Assembly: GCF_000152265.2 (NCBI RefSeq)
Contig: NC_021592.1
Coordinates: 124,001-188,000 of the forward strand
Source: Ferroplasma acidarmanus Fer1
Lineage (GTDB): Archaea; Thermoplasmatota; Thermoplasmata; Thermoplasmatales; Thermoplasmataceae
Length of the DNA: 64,000 nt
Direction: 5' to 3'
Made by a program: the position numbers and the translations under genes. Under the pieces are notes generated by a model, which had not been told where the DNA came from, did not search any database, and was given only the letters and a program-made list of their open reading frames with translations. How positions within the stretch are numbered: the stretch's first letter is position 1; every line of letters begins with the position of its first letter. Positions 1 through 9,131 of this stretch are shown here, in pieces.

Positions 1-716
1 ATTTTGTCCTTTCCATATTAAATTCATTAAAATCAATTTGGAAGTATCCGGATTCATCAATATGGGAATTTAGAACGGAACCAAAGCAGTATGTATATTC
101 AAAAATTATATCCTGGACTGCGTTTCATGAAGCAATTATAATGGGTAAAGCATTAGGTTATTCTGCACCGTATAATGAATGGAAACAGATAGAAGATGAA
201 ATAAAAAATGATATATTAAAAAATGGATTTAATAGCGAAATTAATTCATTCACACAGTATTATGGCTCAACTAATGTAGATGCTTCACTTCTCAGAATTC
301 CATTAACAGATTTTCTACCGGTTAATGATTATAGAATAACAGGAACTTTAAAAAAAATAGAAAGTGATCTGATGCATAACAATTACCTGTTTAAAAGGTA
401 TAATGAGGATGATGGATTAAAGGGGGACGATAACGCATTTTTATTGCTGTCATTCTGGTATATAGAAGACCTGATAAAAATGAAAAAAATAAAGGATGCG
501 AAAAACGCCCTGGAAACCATATTAAATTTATCAAATCATTTAATGTTATTTTCTGAAGAAATTGATTTGCAGACCCACGATTTCCTTGGAAATTTCCCCC
601 AGGCAATTACACATTTAGGCGTAATAAGAGCCATTGTAAAACTGAATGAACAATTTTCAAATACCCAGAAATCCCCAATGGTCAATCATAAAAAATCAAA
701 TTTAAAAATAGAATAA
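1..716 (+). CDS. GH15 glucoamylase/trehalase-like glycosidase, C-terminal part (partial)
   Basis: The reading frame is open from the window edge (codons from base 3), so the gene begins upstream and about 238 C-terminal residues are visible. They carry the second half of the GH15 (alpha/alpha)6 barrel: an IWEFR motif early in the fragment, where the family's catalytic acid glutamate lies, then SKIISWTAFHEAI, and near the end GNFPQAITHLGVI, the typical family terminus that includes the region of the catalytic base. GH15 enzymes hydrolyse alpha-glucosidic bonds; in Thermoplasma relatives some are trehalases, so starch/maltodextrin versus trehalose cannot be decided here. A methionine at 141 is internal, not the start. 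The neighbouring sugar genes fit a role in glucose supply. Confidence 0.85.
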   Translation, partial: FVLSILNSLKSIWKYPDSSIWEFRTEPKQYVYSKIISWTAFHEAIIMGKALGYSAPYNEWKQIEDEIKNDILKNGFNSEINSFTQYYGSTNVDASLLRIPLTDFLPVNDYRITGTLKKIESDLMHNNYLFKRYNEDDGLKGDDNAFLLLSFWYIEDLIKMKKIKDAKNALETILNLSNHLMLFSEEIDLQTHDFLGNFPQAITHLGVIRAIVKLNEQFSNTQKSPMVNHKKSNLKIE

Positions 717-1126
717 TAGCTCAAATCGTCGAACAGTGATAGATATAATTAAATTATAATTCGATTAAAAATTATTGGGTATAATTTCATTGCTACACCA
801 AGTAGATAATCAGGAGAACGGCAAAGTAATACTAAGAATATCGCCAATTTTCACCATTTAATATTAAGAGCGGGATATATTTAATATATTCACCTGATAT
901 ATTGAATTAACTCCTTTTATAATTCAGTATTATTTGATATGGGAAATTAAGGCGATTCTATGGCTACATTGTATCTAAAATACTTTTGAGAACATTGCAA
1001 GTATTACATTTAAATAAAAGAACATTCGTATGTTTTCCCTATCCCACATACTGCATATTTAACCATAACGAATTCTGACACCGAGTCAACAAACAGTATA
1101 TATTGAAGAATTGAATCTCTGCGGAA
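717..1126. other. Intergenic region with MFS promoter
   Basis: About 410 AT-rich bases without a convincing gene. The only signal I can support is a TATA-like stretch, cagtatatattgaag, at about 1094-1107, centred roughly 26 bp before the ATG at 1127, as expected for a leaderless archaeal transcript. No RNA gene, repeat array or gene remnant was recognised. Confidence 0.4.
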
Positions 1127-2287
1127 ATGGCTGAAAGGAACGTTCCACTAATAACCGGCGCCTCAACTGTGAGAGGTTTTGGCTATTCTTCAATATGGAT
1201 TTACAGTTCCCTGTATATGCACGATATCCTGCATATATCCCTTCTATATGTTGGCATAATATTTACCGCAGGAGGCTTTATAGCAGCCCTGGTTAATATT
1301 TATGGAGGCGCAATATCTGACAGGGTGGGTTACAAGGGAACTATGATTTTTTCTTTTTCAATTTCCGTTGTCATATATGCAGTATTGAGTTTTGTTCCAG
1401 GAGTTTCACTTTCAGCTCTTCTATATCCTGTTGCTTTTATAATGTTCATGATTGCAAATGCGATAATGTCCCCTGCCTCCAATGCACTTATATCGCGTTC
1501 TTCAGATATACAGCTTAAGGGCTTTTCTATACTGAGGGTTGGAAATAATATAGGATGGGGTTTTGGCCCTGCAATAGGTGGATTTATTGAATCATTTGGG
1601 GGGTATCACCTGCTTTTTGTATTCGGGCTTATTATGGGTATAATTTCACTGGGAATTAGCCTGTTCCTCAAGAATGTAAAATATGATGGGAAAATCGGAA
1701 AGGTACCATTGACTACCAGCAACACATGGCTGATCCAGTTATCATTGATTGCCCTTCTGCTCTTTGTTGTCCAGTCCCAGGAAACTGTTACACTTACCAA
1801 TTATGCAACTATATTCCGATCTATTAAAATCTACCAGCTTGGCATAGTATACCTTACAAATGGTATATTCGTAATAGTGTTGCAGGGATTCATATATAAA
1901 ATTATCAGAAAAATAGGAAACTTTTCTTCCTTTGCAATAGGCTCTTTTGTTTATTCATTTGGCTTCTTTTCATATGCATTCGATACTGGAATTATCGGAA
2001 TGGTTATTTCCACAATTGTGCTTACAATCGGCGAAGATTTTGCATTCCCTGTAGGATACTCAATGGTTTCAGCAGTTTCAAAACCTGAAAATATTGGAAA
2101 GAATATGGGGATATATAATGCGTTTTTAAGTGTGGGGAGGGCTATAGGGCCAACTCTGGGAGGGGTGGCGTTTACTCTTTTTACCGTTCCATATGAAATA
2201 TGGCTTTTTACCACGTTTACCGGATTTGTGGCCTGCATAATATTTATAATAAAATTCAGGAATGTTGAATCACTAAAACATGTTTAA
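1127..2287 (+). CDS. MFS transporter
   Basis: 386-residue integral membrane protein with about 12 hydrophobic segments. The loop after the second segment reads GGAISDRVGYKG, the MFS loop 2-3 signature (G-x3-D-R-x-G), and the second half repeats the pattern more weakly, so it is a secondary carrier of the plasma membrane. A TATA-like element about 26 bp upstream of this ATG supports the start and a monocistronic leaderless message. The substrate cannot be read from sequence; in an acidophile such carriers are usually proton-coupled symporters or drug exporters. It lies alone between the GH15 gene and the sugar ABC operon, which weakly suggests a sugar or sugar-acid substrate. Confidence 0.85.
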   Translation: MAERNVPLITGASTVRGFGYSSIWIYSSLYMHDILHISLLYVGIIFTAGGFIAALVNIYGGAISDRVGYKGTMIFSFSISVVIYAVLSFVPGVSLSALLYPVAFIMFMIANAIMSPASNALISRSSDIQLKGFSILRVGNNIGWGFGPAIGGFIESFGGYHLLFVFGLIMGIISLGISLFLKNVKYDGKIGKVPLTTSNTWLIQLSLIALLLFVVQSQETVTLTNYATIFRSIKIYQLGIVYLTNGIFVIVLQGFIYKIIRKIGNFSSFAIGSFVYSFGFFSYAFDTGIIGMVISTIVLTIGEDFAFPVGYSMVSAVSKPENIGKNMGIYNAFLSVGRAIGPTLGGVAFTLFTVPYEIWLFTTFTGFVACIIFIIKFRNVESLKHV

Positions 2288-2628
2288 ATAATAAACACAC
2301 TCACAATATATGAATGTTTTAGAGAATATAAAGTATTTTTGTTCTCTCTTGATGAATTCATGCGTTCATACTCACCTATTAAATATATAATTATAATACC
2401 ACTTTGCACAATTCTCAGAAGTTTACTGTAATCTTCTCTACATTTTAATTCTTTGCTCCTAAACCTATGTTTTCAGTATTAGAATAATGTACATCACATA
2501 TCAGGTTTGACCTTTATGTTATGAAAATTACTATCCTATCTTTCACAATACTTCTATCACACTTTATAATAGTTTCTCATATTTACATGCAACAACTCAC
2601 AATTTCCGAGTGTTTTCCGTAAAATAAG
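2288..2628. other. Intergenic region, nothing recognised
   Basis: About 340 AT-rich bases between convergent genes. I see no open frame with protein-like composition, no RNA gene and no repeat. The adjoining part (2629-2770) holds a possible membrane-segment remnant listed separately. Confidence 0.3.
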
Positions 2629-2770
2629 CTATAATTCAAGGCATTGCATCTCGAAACTCAGTGTGCTTATGCTTGCTATAATTCCCGCATAGGTGGACCA
2701 GAAAACAAGTGCAATAACAAGAATTGTGTATATTGTAACAATTAAAATAAAAATCGGGATTAAAAAATTA
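2629..2770 (-). pseudogene. Possible remnant of a membrane protein
   Basis: Directly after the ABC ATPase stop, in another frame, about 46 codons are open on the minus strand and end with TAG at 2629-2631. They encode a strongly hydrophobic run (PIFILIVTIYTILVIALVFW) followed by a short polar tail. No ATG, GTG or TTG begins the frame, so it is not a normal small gene. It may be the 3' end of a decayed membrane protein, or a chance hydrophobic frame in AT-rich DNA. Confidence 0.25.
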
Positions 2771-3908
2771 TTTTATTCGTTTTAGCATTGAAAAGGTGAA
2801 TCAGGTCAGGATTTAAATAAATATTCACTTTTTCTCCAGGCTGTAGCGGTGTGTTGTGAAAACAGAAAAAGGACTCTGATGAATCCTTAAATGAGAGTGT
2901 AACTCTAAACGAACCTTGATAATAACTGGAAATTGCAACTTCTGCTTCACCACATTCTTTAAATCCTCTGGGCAAATCAGAGCTGCCTGCCATATCAGAA
3001 GGAATTACAATAACATCAGATGGTCTGAAACCAAGTAGCACCTCCCCGGCAGGATATTCAATTGTATCACTCTTTTTAACCTTACTTATGTCTATATCCA
3101 TATTTAACATATTGCCGACACTGAGGTTGTATCTAAGGCCATTTTCCTTTACATTTACGAGTATAGTATTATATTCACCAGTTGATCTGGCTACTTCTAT
3201 ACTTACTGGATCGGTAAAAACATCAATTGGCTTCCCTGTTTGCATAATCAAACTTTTATTTATAACACCTACCTGCCGTGAAAGAGAAAAAATATCCGCA
3301 GGATCGTGCGATACTATGATTGCTGTGAAACCTAATATGTTCTGAAGTTCCTTTGTGTATTTCCTTGCAACATCCTTTATTGTCGCATCCAGGTTGCTGA
3401 AGGGTTCGTCAAGTAGTAGTAAAGCCGGGTTTTTTACAAGTGCCCTAGCATAAGCTACTCTTTGCTGCTGTCCTCCGCTTGCTTCCTTAGGATGTTTATT
3501 AAGTACCTCACTTATATCGAGCAACTCTGCTATTTCTTTTACCCTTCTATTAACAGCGCTTTCTTTCAATCTCATTATTCTCAACGGAAAAGCAATATTC
3601 TCAAAGTTAGTTAAATGTGGGTAGAGTGCCCAGTTCTGAAACACCATTCCTATATTTCTATCTTCTACTTCTGTTATAATCTTGTTATCCTTTGAAACAG
3701 GTTTTTGATCGAAAGAAACTGTCCCTTCTGTTGGTATTTCCAGACCGGCAATAATCCTCATCAGAGTAGTTTTTCCAGAGCCACTTGAACCCAGGATCCC
3801 GAAGAATTCTCCAGAATCAATATCAAGATTGATGTGCTGCAATGCCATTGTCACTTTATTTTTCTTCTCGAATTTTTTTGTTACGTTTTCTATATTTATC
3901 TGTACCAT
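2760..3908 (-). CDS. Sugar ABC transporter ATP-binding protein
   Basis: 382-residue ATPase of the MalK/GlcV class. Walker A GSSGSGKTT sits near residue 40, the signature ASGGQQQRV near 145, Walker B LLLLDEPFSNLD directly after, and the H-loop SHDP near 200. The extra 150 C-terminal residues match the OB-type regulatory domain of CUT1 sugar importers. A GGTGA site lies 7 bases before the ATG. It is the last gene of the binding protein-permease-permease-ATPase operon and would energise import at the inner face of the membrane. The order matches the Sulfolobus glucose importer (GlcSTUV), so glucose or a related monosaccharide is the best guess, supported by the glucose dehydrogenase genes just upstream. 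Confidence 0.93.
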   Translation of the reverse strand: MVQINIENVTKKFEKKNKVTMALQHINLDIDSGEFFGILGSSGSGKTTLMRIIAGLEIPTEGTVSFDQKPVSKDNKIITEVEDRNIGMVFQNWALYPHLTNFENIAFPLRIMRLKESAVNRRVKEIAELLDISEVLNKHPKEASGGQQQRVAYARALVKNPALLLLDEPFSNLDATIKDVARKYTKELQNILGFTAIIVSHDPADIFSLSRQVGVINKSLIMQTGKPIDVFTDPVSIEVARSTGEYNTILVNVKENGLRYNLSVGNMLNMDIDISKVKKSDTIEYPAGEVLLGFRPSDVIVIPSDMAGSSDLPRGFKECGEAEVAISSYYQGSFRVTLSFKDSSESFFCFHNTPLQPGEKVNIYLNPDLIHLFNAKTNKIIF

Positions 3909-3922
3909 TATTTTTCACCTTA

Positions 3923-4789
3923 TTATCCTTTCGAACCTGTTCCCATAGCCATTAATCCTTTTACAAAGTACCTTCCCAGAAGTATAAAAACCACAAGAGG
4001 GAATATTGAAGCAATAAGAGCTGCCGCAAAACTATCATTGTAAAGCACTCCATACCCACCCGTATATGATAATAGACTCAATGAAATTGTTGAAACTGAA
4101 GGTGTGCTGGTAGCAACCAGCGGTAAAAAGAAATTATTCCACGTTTCAATCATTATAAATATGAATGTTGATATCAAACCGGGATAAGTAAGAGGAATTA
4201 CAACTTTTGAAAATATAGTCCAATCGTTTGCCCCATCAATTCTGGCTGATTCTATTGTTGACTTGGGCAGAACCGCCAAGAATATTGACATTAAAAGTGC
4301 CCCGGTTGGAAGATAGAATATAAGAAATGAAAATATTAGCCCTGGTATAGAGTTGAAAAGTCCAATTTCTATAAGTAGCTTATCCAGCGGAACCGATGTT
4401 ACTTCAAAAGGAATAAATGTCGCTATAGCTATTACTGTAAATATAACATCATTTATTCTAGAGGAAATCCTGTAGAAATAATACGCAGCCATTGCCCCTA
4501 TAAATGTTGATATAACTGCTGTGGAAATAGCTATTACCACACTGTTGAAGAATTGCGTAATGAGTGCCTCAAAAACTGTTATAATAGAATGTAGAGTGGC
4601 TGATGCCGGCACGAGAATTGGTGTTGTTAATACTGAGCCCGTAGTTTTTAGGCTATCAACAACAAGAACATATACTGGAAAAATCCATATGATTGCAAGC
4701 AAAACCAGTACAACGTGATGCAATACCCCCCTTATCTTTCTAACCGTGGAGGATTTCCTTCTAAATTCTATTTTATCTAAATTATGCAT
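3923..4789 (-). CDS. Sugar ABC transporter permease (MalG-like)
   Basis: 288 residues with six predicted membrane segments and the cytoplasmic EAA loop (SARIDGANDWTIFSKVVIPL, around residue 190) that docks on the ATPase. This is the second, MalG/GlcU-type permease of a CUT1 importer. Its ATG overlaps the end of the upstream permease by 8 bp, and GAGGTGGAT lies just ahead of it inside that gene, so translation is coupled. The ATPase gene follows after 14 bp. Confidence 0.92.
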   Translation of the reverse strand: MHNLDKIEFRRKSSTVRKIRGVLHHVVLVLLAIIWIFPVYVLVVDSLKTTGSVLTTPILVPASATLHSIITVFEALITQFFNSVVIAISTAVISTFIGAMAAYYFYRISSRINDVIFTVIAIATFIPFEVTSVPLDKLLIEIGLFNSIPGLIFSFLIFYLPTGALLMSIFLAVLPKSTIESARIDGANDWTIFSKVVIPLTYPGLISTFIFIMIETWNNFFLPLVATSTPSVSTISLSLLSYTGGYGVLYNDSFAAALIASIFPLVVFILLGRYFVKGLMAMGTGSKG

Positions 4790-5636
4790 TTATCCACCTC
4801 TTTATACCAAGCAGAGCGTATGGTATAACCACAACAATAGCTATAACTATTACAATTATACTCACAGCTGCTGCTTCGGCGTAATAACCGTATGTGTAAA
4901 AATTAAACAGGTAAAGAACTGAAGTTTCTGTCCGTGGATTAATCCCAGTAGCCACATATGGAATAGTAAAAATTCTTAAGGAGAATATAATAAGCAGGGC
5001 AGATGTAACGATGAAAGCATTTTTGGATTCGGGTAGTAAGATTTTTCTCAATATTACAAATGGCCCCGCAACATCAAGTTTGGCAGATTCTATACTTTCA
5101 GAATTTACATTTTGGAATGCAGCTAGATAAAATACAGCTGCAAGTCCTGAATAAACCCATGTTGTAATTATAATTAGACTCGGCAAGGCCTGTGGTGCGC
5201 TACTTAACCAGTTTGGTGCTGGAAGACCAACTGCCCGTAGTAATGTGTCAATTCCCTCGCTAGGAGAATAAATCCAGCTCCAGATTATTGCTACTGCTGA
5301 CATAGCAACTGCGAGTGGATAAAGGAACAATGAACTGTATACTGTTCTAGCTTTGGGATTTTTCAAGAAAAATATCAATGATGCAAATAAGATACCCATT
5401 CCATTACCTACCAGAAACATTCCGCCTGTCCATTCAAGAGTTCTAAGTAAAGTAGACTGAAATATTCTTCTTATAAGTACGCTTTCATACGTAGCAAACC
5501 CAACAATAGTATAACTGGAGTGAATAGGCGATAGGTTAGTAAATGAGAAATATACATTCCATAACAGGAAATATATTAGTATAGCACCAAAAAATAATGC
5601 TGGTAAAGAAAAAAGTATAGTTTTAGAAATTTTCAA
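4782..5636 (-). CDS. Sugar ABC transporter permease (MalF-like), TTG start
   Basis: 284 residues with six membrane segments and an EAA loop reading ESAKLDVAGPFVILRKILLP near residue 190, as in the first permease of CUT1 sugar importers. The start is a TTG at 5634-5636: GGTGA stands five bases upstream and no ATG fits that spacing. The gene follows the binding protein stop by only 6 bp, and its ribosome site lies at that stop. Partner of the MalG-like subunit encoded next. Confidence 0.9.
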   Translation of the reverse strand: MKISKTILFSLPALFFGAILIYFLLWNVYFSFTNLSPIHSSYTIVGFATYESVLIRRIFQSTLLRTLEWTGGMFLVGNGMGILFASLIFFLKNPKARTVYSSLFLYPLAVAMSAVAIIWSWIYSPSEGIDTLLRAVGLPAPNWLSSAPQALPSLIIITTWVYSGLAAVFYLAAFQNVNSESIESAKLDVAGPFVILRKILLPESKNAFIVTSALLIIFSLRIFTIPYVATGINPRTETSVLYLFNFYTYGYYAEAAAVSIIVIVIAIVVVIPYALLGIKRWINA

Positions 5637-5642
5637 AGTTAT

Positions 5643-7292
5643 TCACCGTTTTTTAATTACAGCATTAGCCAAAAATATTGATGTCAGACCAACAACTATT
5701 ATAGCAATCGATGGGGATGACGTGGAAGAAGCGGCTGTTGACTGATTATTAGCGTTCACCGTACTTATAGTATTTTGTGCTGCAGTTGCACCGGGGTTAA
5801 CCGGATCATGAACCCATGGTGGTAGGTATCCACCAAATGGATGAGATACCGTTCCAAGGAATCCAAGACTTAGATTATGCCCAGCTAACCACGATGATTC
5901 TTCACTGCTTATTACAGAACCTAGGTGGGAATTCCATGTACTGACAGATGACGCTGATGTTAGAGATTCTAGGTCTGTCTCGAAACTGCTAGTCTGAGAT
6001 GCAAACATCCCACCATCGGAGAGCTGATAAACCCACCTGCTTGAGTTTCCTGAATCGTTAACAGCGCATTCATAATCTCCCCACTGAGATGGTGTATTAT
6101 AAAAGCTCGGTGAAGTTATATTGTCGTAGTATGAAGAAGCTTTCCATTTTGTAAATACTTTGTCACCTGCGAATGATGAAAAATACTTAGCAAATGTTAA
6201 CCCGGTGGCCTGATTCGGTCCTGTTGGAATTGCTACAGAGTCATCGATCAATGCGAAATATCCCTTTGTTCCAGGGAATGGCATGGCAATTAGATTTATA
6301 TGATGGCTATGGTCATACGCTGTGTTGATCGTACTTGAATTCATAGGGTACGCTGTCACGTTAAGATAGTCATAGGCATTCACATACCAGTTACCATTTG
6401 CCTGAAAACCTGATTTGCTTCCAGTTATGTCATGGATAACAGCAGTCCATGTGAGTGTGCTGATTCCGTGCATTCTTTCGCCATACGCTGTAAGATAGTC
6501 ATTATTTGTTTCATTGATTACCTTCATTGCTGTAGAACTGTGCATGTTTAAGGTACCGTACATTAGTTCATCATACAGTGTAGCGTTTCCAGTGGTATTG
6601 ATGGAATTAGCAAGGAAGAAGTCTTCCCATACCTGCATCTGGTCCCAACCTCCATCTCCACCTGGAATTGTCCAACCTCCACCACCGGTAGATGATAATG
6701 CGCTGTTCAGAGTTTTACTGTCACTAAGTAATTCTGTGATGTTTGTTGGAAGTTGTGATATGCTGTTATTGTATAGTAAATTAGGGTTAATATAAAGTTC
6801 AGCACCTCTATGCATATCAACTGGTAGTGAGAACGAAGTACCGTTATACTCACCTGCTTCTACAACTTCAGGGATAACGTTCGTCATTGAATCTAAAATA
6901 GGTGTCATATTCACGAATTCTTTTGAGTGCTGGCTGGCAGCTTCAACATAGCTAAGCATTCCAGGGCCATAATGTGCTTGGAACGCTTCAGGAGGGTCAC
7001 CATCTCGTATTAACGTAAGTATTTCTCCCTTAGCCGCAGACCCCCCAGCTCCGGCCTTAAGCTCTGAAACGGCAGTTAGATTCGGATACGCTGCATGGAA
7101 TGCAGCATATTCTTTATCTACTGCAACTTTTCCCTCGGTAGCCCACCATGTATAAAATGTCACCTTCTTAGATTTGGCTGGATGGTAAAGTGCTAATGTA
7201 ACTCCAGCTCCAACCATTATTACAACAACTATTGCAATAATAACATATTTCATCTTCGAAGGTGGCTTAACCTCATCATTCGGATTTTTCAT
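5643..7292 (-). CDS. Membrane-anchored sugar-binding protein of the ABC transporter
   Basis: 549 residues. After a short polar start comes one hydrophobic segment (about residues 14-36, YVIIAIVVVIMVGAGVTLAL), then an extracytoplasmic domain starting VTFYTWWATEG, the usual first strand of family 1 extracellular solute-binding proteins, and a second hydrophobic segment at the very C-terminus followed by KKR. The middle is rich in Asn, Ser and Thr with many N-x-S/T sequons, as in glycosylated archaeal binding proteins. It should capture the sugar at the outer membrane face. GGTGA precedes the ATG, and a TATA-like stretch lies further upstream, so this is the first gene of the four-gene operon. 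The ligand is inferred as glucose-like from neighbours, not proven. Confidence 0.88.
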   Translation of the reverse strand: MKNPNDEVKPPSKMKYVIIAIVVVIMVGAGVTLALYHPAKSKKVTFYTWWATEGKVAVDKEYAAFHAAYPNLTAVSELKAGAGGSAAKGEILTLIRDGDPPEAFQAHYGPGMLSYVEAASQHSKEFVNMTPILDSMTNVIPEVVEAGEYNGTSFSLPVDMHRGAELYINPNLLYNNSISQLPTNITELLSDSKTLNSALSSTGGGGWTIPGGDGGWDQMQVWEDFFLANSINTTGNATLYDELMYGTLNMHSSTAMKVINETNNDYLTAYGERMHGISTLTWTAVIHDITGSKSGFQANGNWYVNAYDYLNVTAYPMNSSTINTAYDHSHHINLIAMPFPGTKGYFALIDDSVAIPTGPNQATGLTFAKYFSSFAGDKVFTKWKASSYYDNITSPSFYNTPSQWGDYECAVNDSGNSSRWVYQLSDGGMFASQTSSFETDLESLTSASSVSTWNSHLGSVISSEESSWLAGHNLSLGFLGTVSHPFGGYLPPWVHDPVNPGATAAQNTISTVNANNQSTAASSTSSPSIAIIVVGLTSIFLANAVIKKR

Positions 7293-8009
7293 TTATTCAC
7301 CTTTTTAGTTTTTAACTGATAATAACAATTATATATCCTATAAAAATATTTCTCAAAGAACCTAAATGTTACTATTAATTTATATTAATATATTTAAACA
7401 TTTTCATTAAAAGTTTATATTATACTATCCCATAAATATTTCATATATATACCATCCGAAAGTATAATTAAATAATATAAGCTGGGATTAAATCAAAGGA
7501 GGGGGAATAAATTATAATAAATTAGAGAAAATCCAAAAAGATCATCTAGAAGAATAATTATAGAAATGAAAATACTAACTCTATATATAAATTACTTTTA
7601 GAAAAAATCCATAAACTTAAGTAGTAATAATATAAATACCGTTAAAGAAATAAAATATTAATATCCAATATTAGGACCTAAAAGAATAAAGAATATCTGA
7701 AAAGAAAACATATAAATTATGGTAAAAACAATATTTACAGAATACCGTTATCATTAAACATACCGAATAACACCAATAATAAGAAAAAACAGAGAAAATG
7801 TATGAAATATAAAAGGAAACACAACAATTTACTATGGCCATATGATGAAAATGAGATAATTTAAATGCTAAGTAATAATAAATATAACGGAACTGATTTC
7901 AGTATATCATATATAAATGTTGTATGACAGGGATAAAATGATAGTAAAATCGAATATTATCATTTTCAAAATACACAAATTATAAAACCTATCAATCAAG
8001 TAGTTTGAA
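7293..8009. other. Long AT-rich intergenic region
   Basis: About 717 bases, very A-rich on the plus strand, between the sugar ABC operon and glucose dehydrogenase, both read leftward. The left end holds the presumed promoter of the binding-protein gene (TATA-like ctataaaaatatt at about 7339-7351 on the minus strand). The remainder has no protein-like frame, no RNA gene and no repeat that I can recognise. Confidence 0.4.
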
Positions 8010-9086
8010 TTAATCCCATAATATCCTGGTTTTTATTTCATCTTTAGACTTTTCTGTCAATACAGTGGTTATTTTCTCCCTATCTGATATTTTAATTTCA
8101 TCTGTTATCAATAGTTTCTCTATTCCAGGATACATATATTTCCATTGCATTAAATGATCCATTGCCATTTCAAAATGTGGCTTCTGGCCGTTGATCAGTC
8201 CCACCATTGCAATTGATTTATAAACGAAATCCTGAAGCATATGGCTATTTATACTGAGCTCACCTGACCTTATAAATCCGAACAATCCAAATATTCCATT
8301 ATTTTTTAGAAAACCCATTGTTTGGGATATTACATCTGCAGAGGAACCTGATGCTTCTATTATTAAATCGAATGAATTATCATCAAATTTATATCCAGTA
8401 GCTGAATTATAATATTTAATATCTGCTATATTACATATTTTTGATTCCTTGTCATGTGCATATCTTCTGTTTGCTATTGTTACACTAAACCCATATGTTT
8501 TTAAAAGCAGTGAAAACAATACGCCTATTGTTCCTGTTCCTATTACCAGTGCATTGCGGCAGTGGAAGGTATTATCGCTGCATCTCCATATCATCCTTTT
8601 CTGTATATTGATAATCTCATCCATTGATTTTTCTAAATCAGCCAGTGGCTGTGCCAGTATGGCCATGTTTTTTATCCCGGCAGGGACCCTCACTAAATAT
8701 TTCTCATCATCGTATATATATTCGCCCATAAACCCCTGCATGCCTTTTATTCCAGCCTCAACAAAATTTCCCGTTTCACAGAAATCAGGCCTCCCAACCA
8801 GGCAGTTCAGGCATTTCCCGCACCCCCTTCTGTTTACAGGCATTACTATATCCCCTTTTTTAAAGATAGTTCCATCTTCCATCACAGTGCCTATGGCTTC
8901 ATGACCCAGAATAAGATAATTAGATCCAGCCGGAATCGCTGCAGAATTTAATTGCCCTTTTACTATTTCCCTATCAGTGCCACATATGCCATTTTCCAGA
9001 ATTTTTATTTTAATTCCATTATTTTTATAATCTAAATTTTGAAAAGTTATTCCTGCTTCAGGTGGCTTCACAATTATTGCTTCCAT
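8010..9086 (-). CDS. gdh: Glucose 1-dehydrogenase, zinc-dependent
   Basis: 358-residue medium-chain dehydrogenase close to the Thermoplasma acidophilum enzyme as I remember it. NGICGTDRE (Cys35) and LGHEA supply catalytic zinc ligands; GCGKCLNCLVGRPDFC is the structural zinc lobe; VIGTGTIG near residue 185 is the nucleotide-binding turn, and the following ANRR resembles the NRH of the NADP-using Thermoplasma protein. It oxidises glucose (often galactose too) to the lactone, the first step of the non-phosphorylative Entner-Doudoroff pathway. It lies 45 bp behind the dehydratase gene on the same strand, giving a two-gene catabolic unit next to the sugar importer. Confidence 0.92.
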   Translation of the reverse strand: MEAIIVKPPEAGITFQNLDYKNNGIKIKILENGICGTDREIVKGQLNSAAIPAGSNYLILGHEAIGTVMEDGTIFKKGDIVMPVNRRGCGKCLNCLVGRPDFCETGNFVEAGIKGMQGFMGEYIYDDEKYLVRVPAGIKNMAILAQPLADLEKSMDEIINIQKRMIWRCSDNTFHCRNALVIGTGTIGVLFSLLLKTYGFSVTIANRRYAHDKESKICNIADIKYYNSATGYKFDDNSFDLIIEASGSSADVISQTMGFLKNNGIFGLFGFIRSGELSINSHMLQDFVYKSIAMVGLINGQKPHFEMAMDHLMQWKYMYPGIEKLLITDEIKISDREKITTVLTEKSKDEIKTRILWD

Positions 9087-9131
9087 AAAGAAATAATAGT
9101 ATAATATGTATAAAATCTTTCGGAGGAGAAT

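Noticed and set aside
7293-8009. Riboswitch or RNA gene in the long sugar-locus gap
   Set aside because: The gap is uniformly AT-rich with no stable hairpins by eye; nothing supports a structured RNA.
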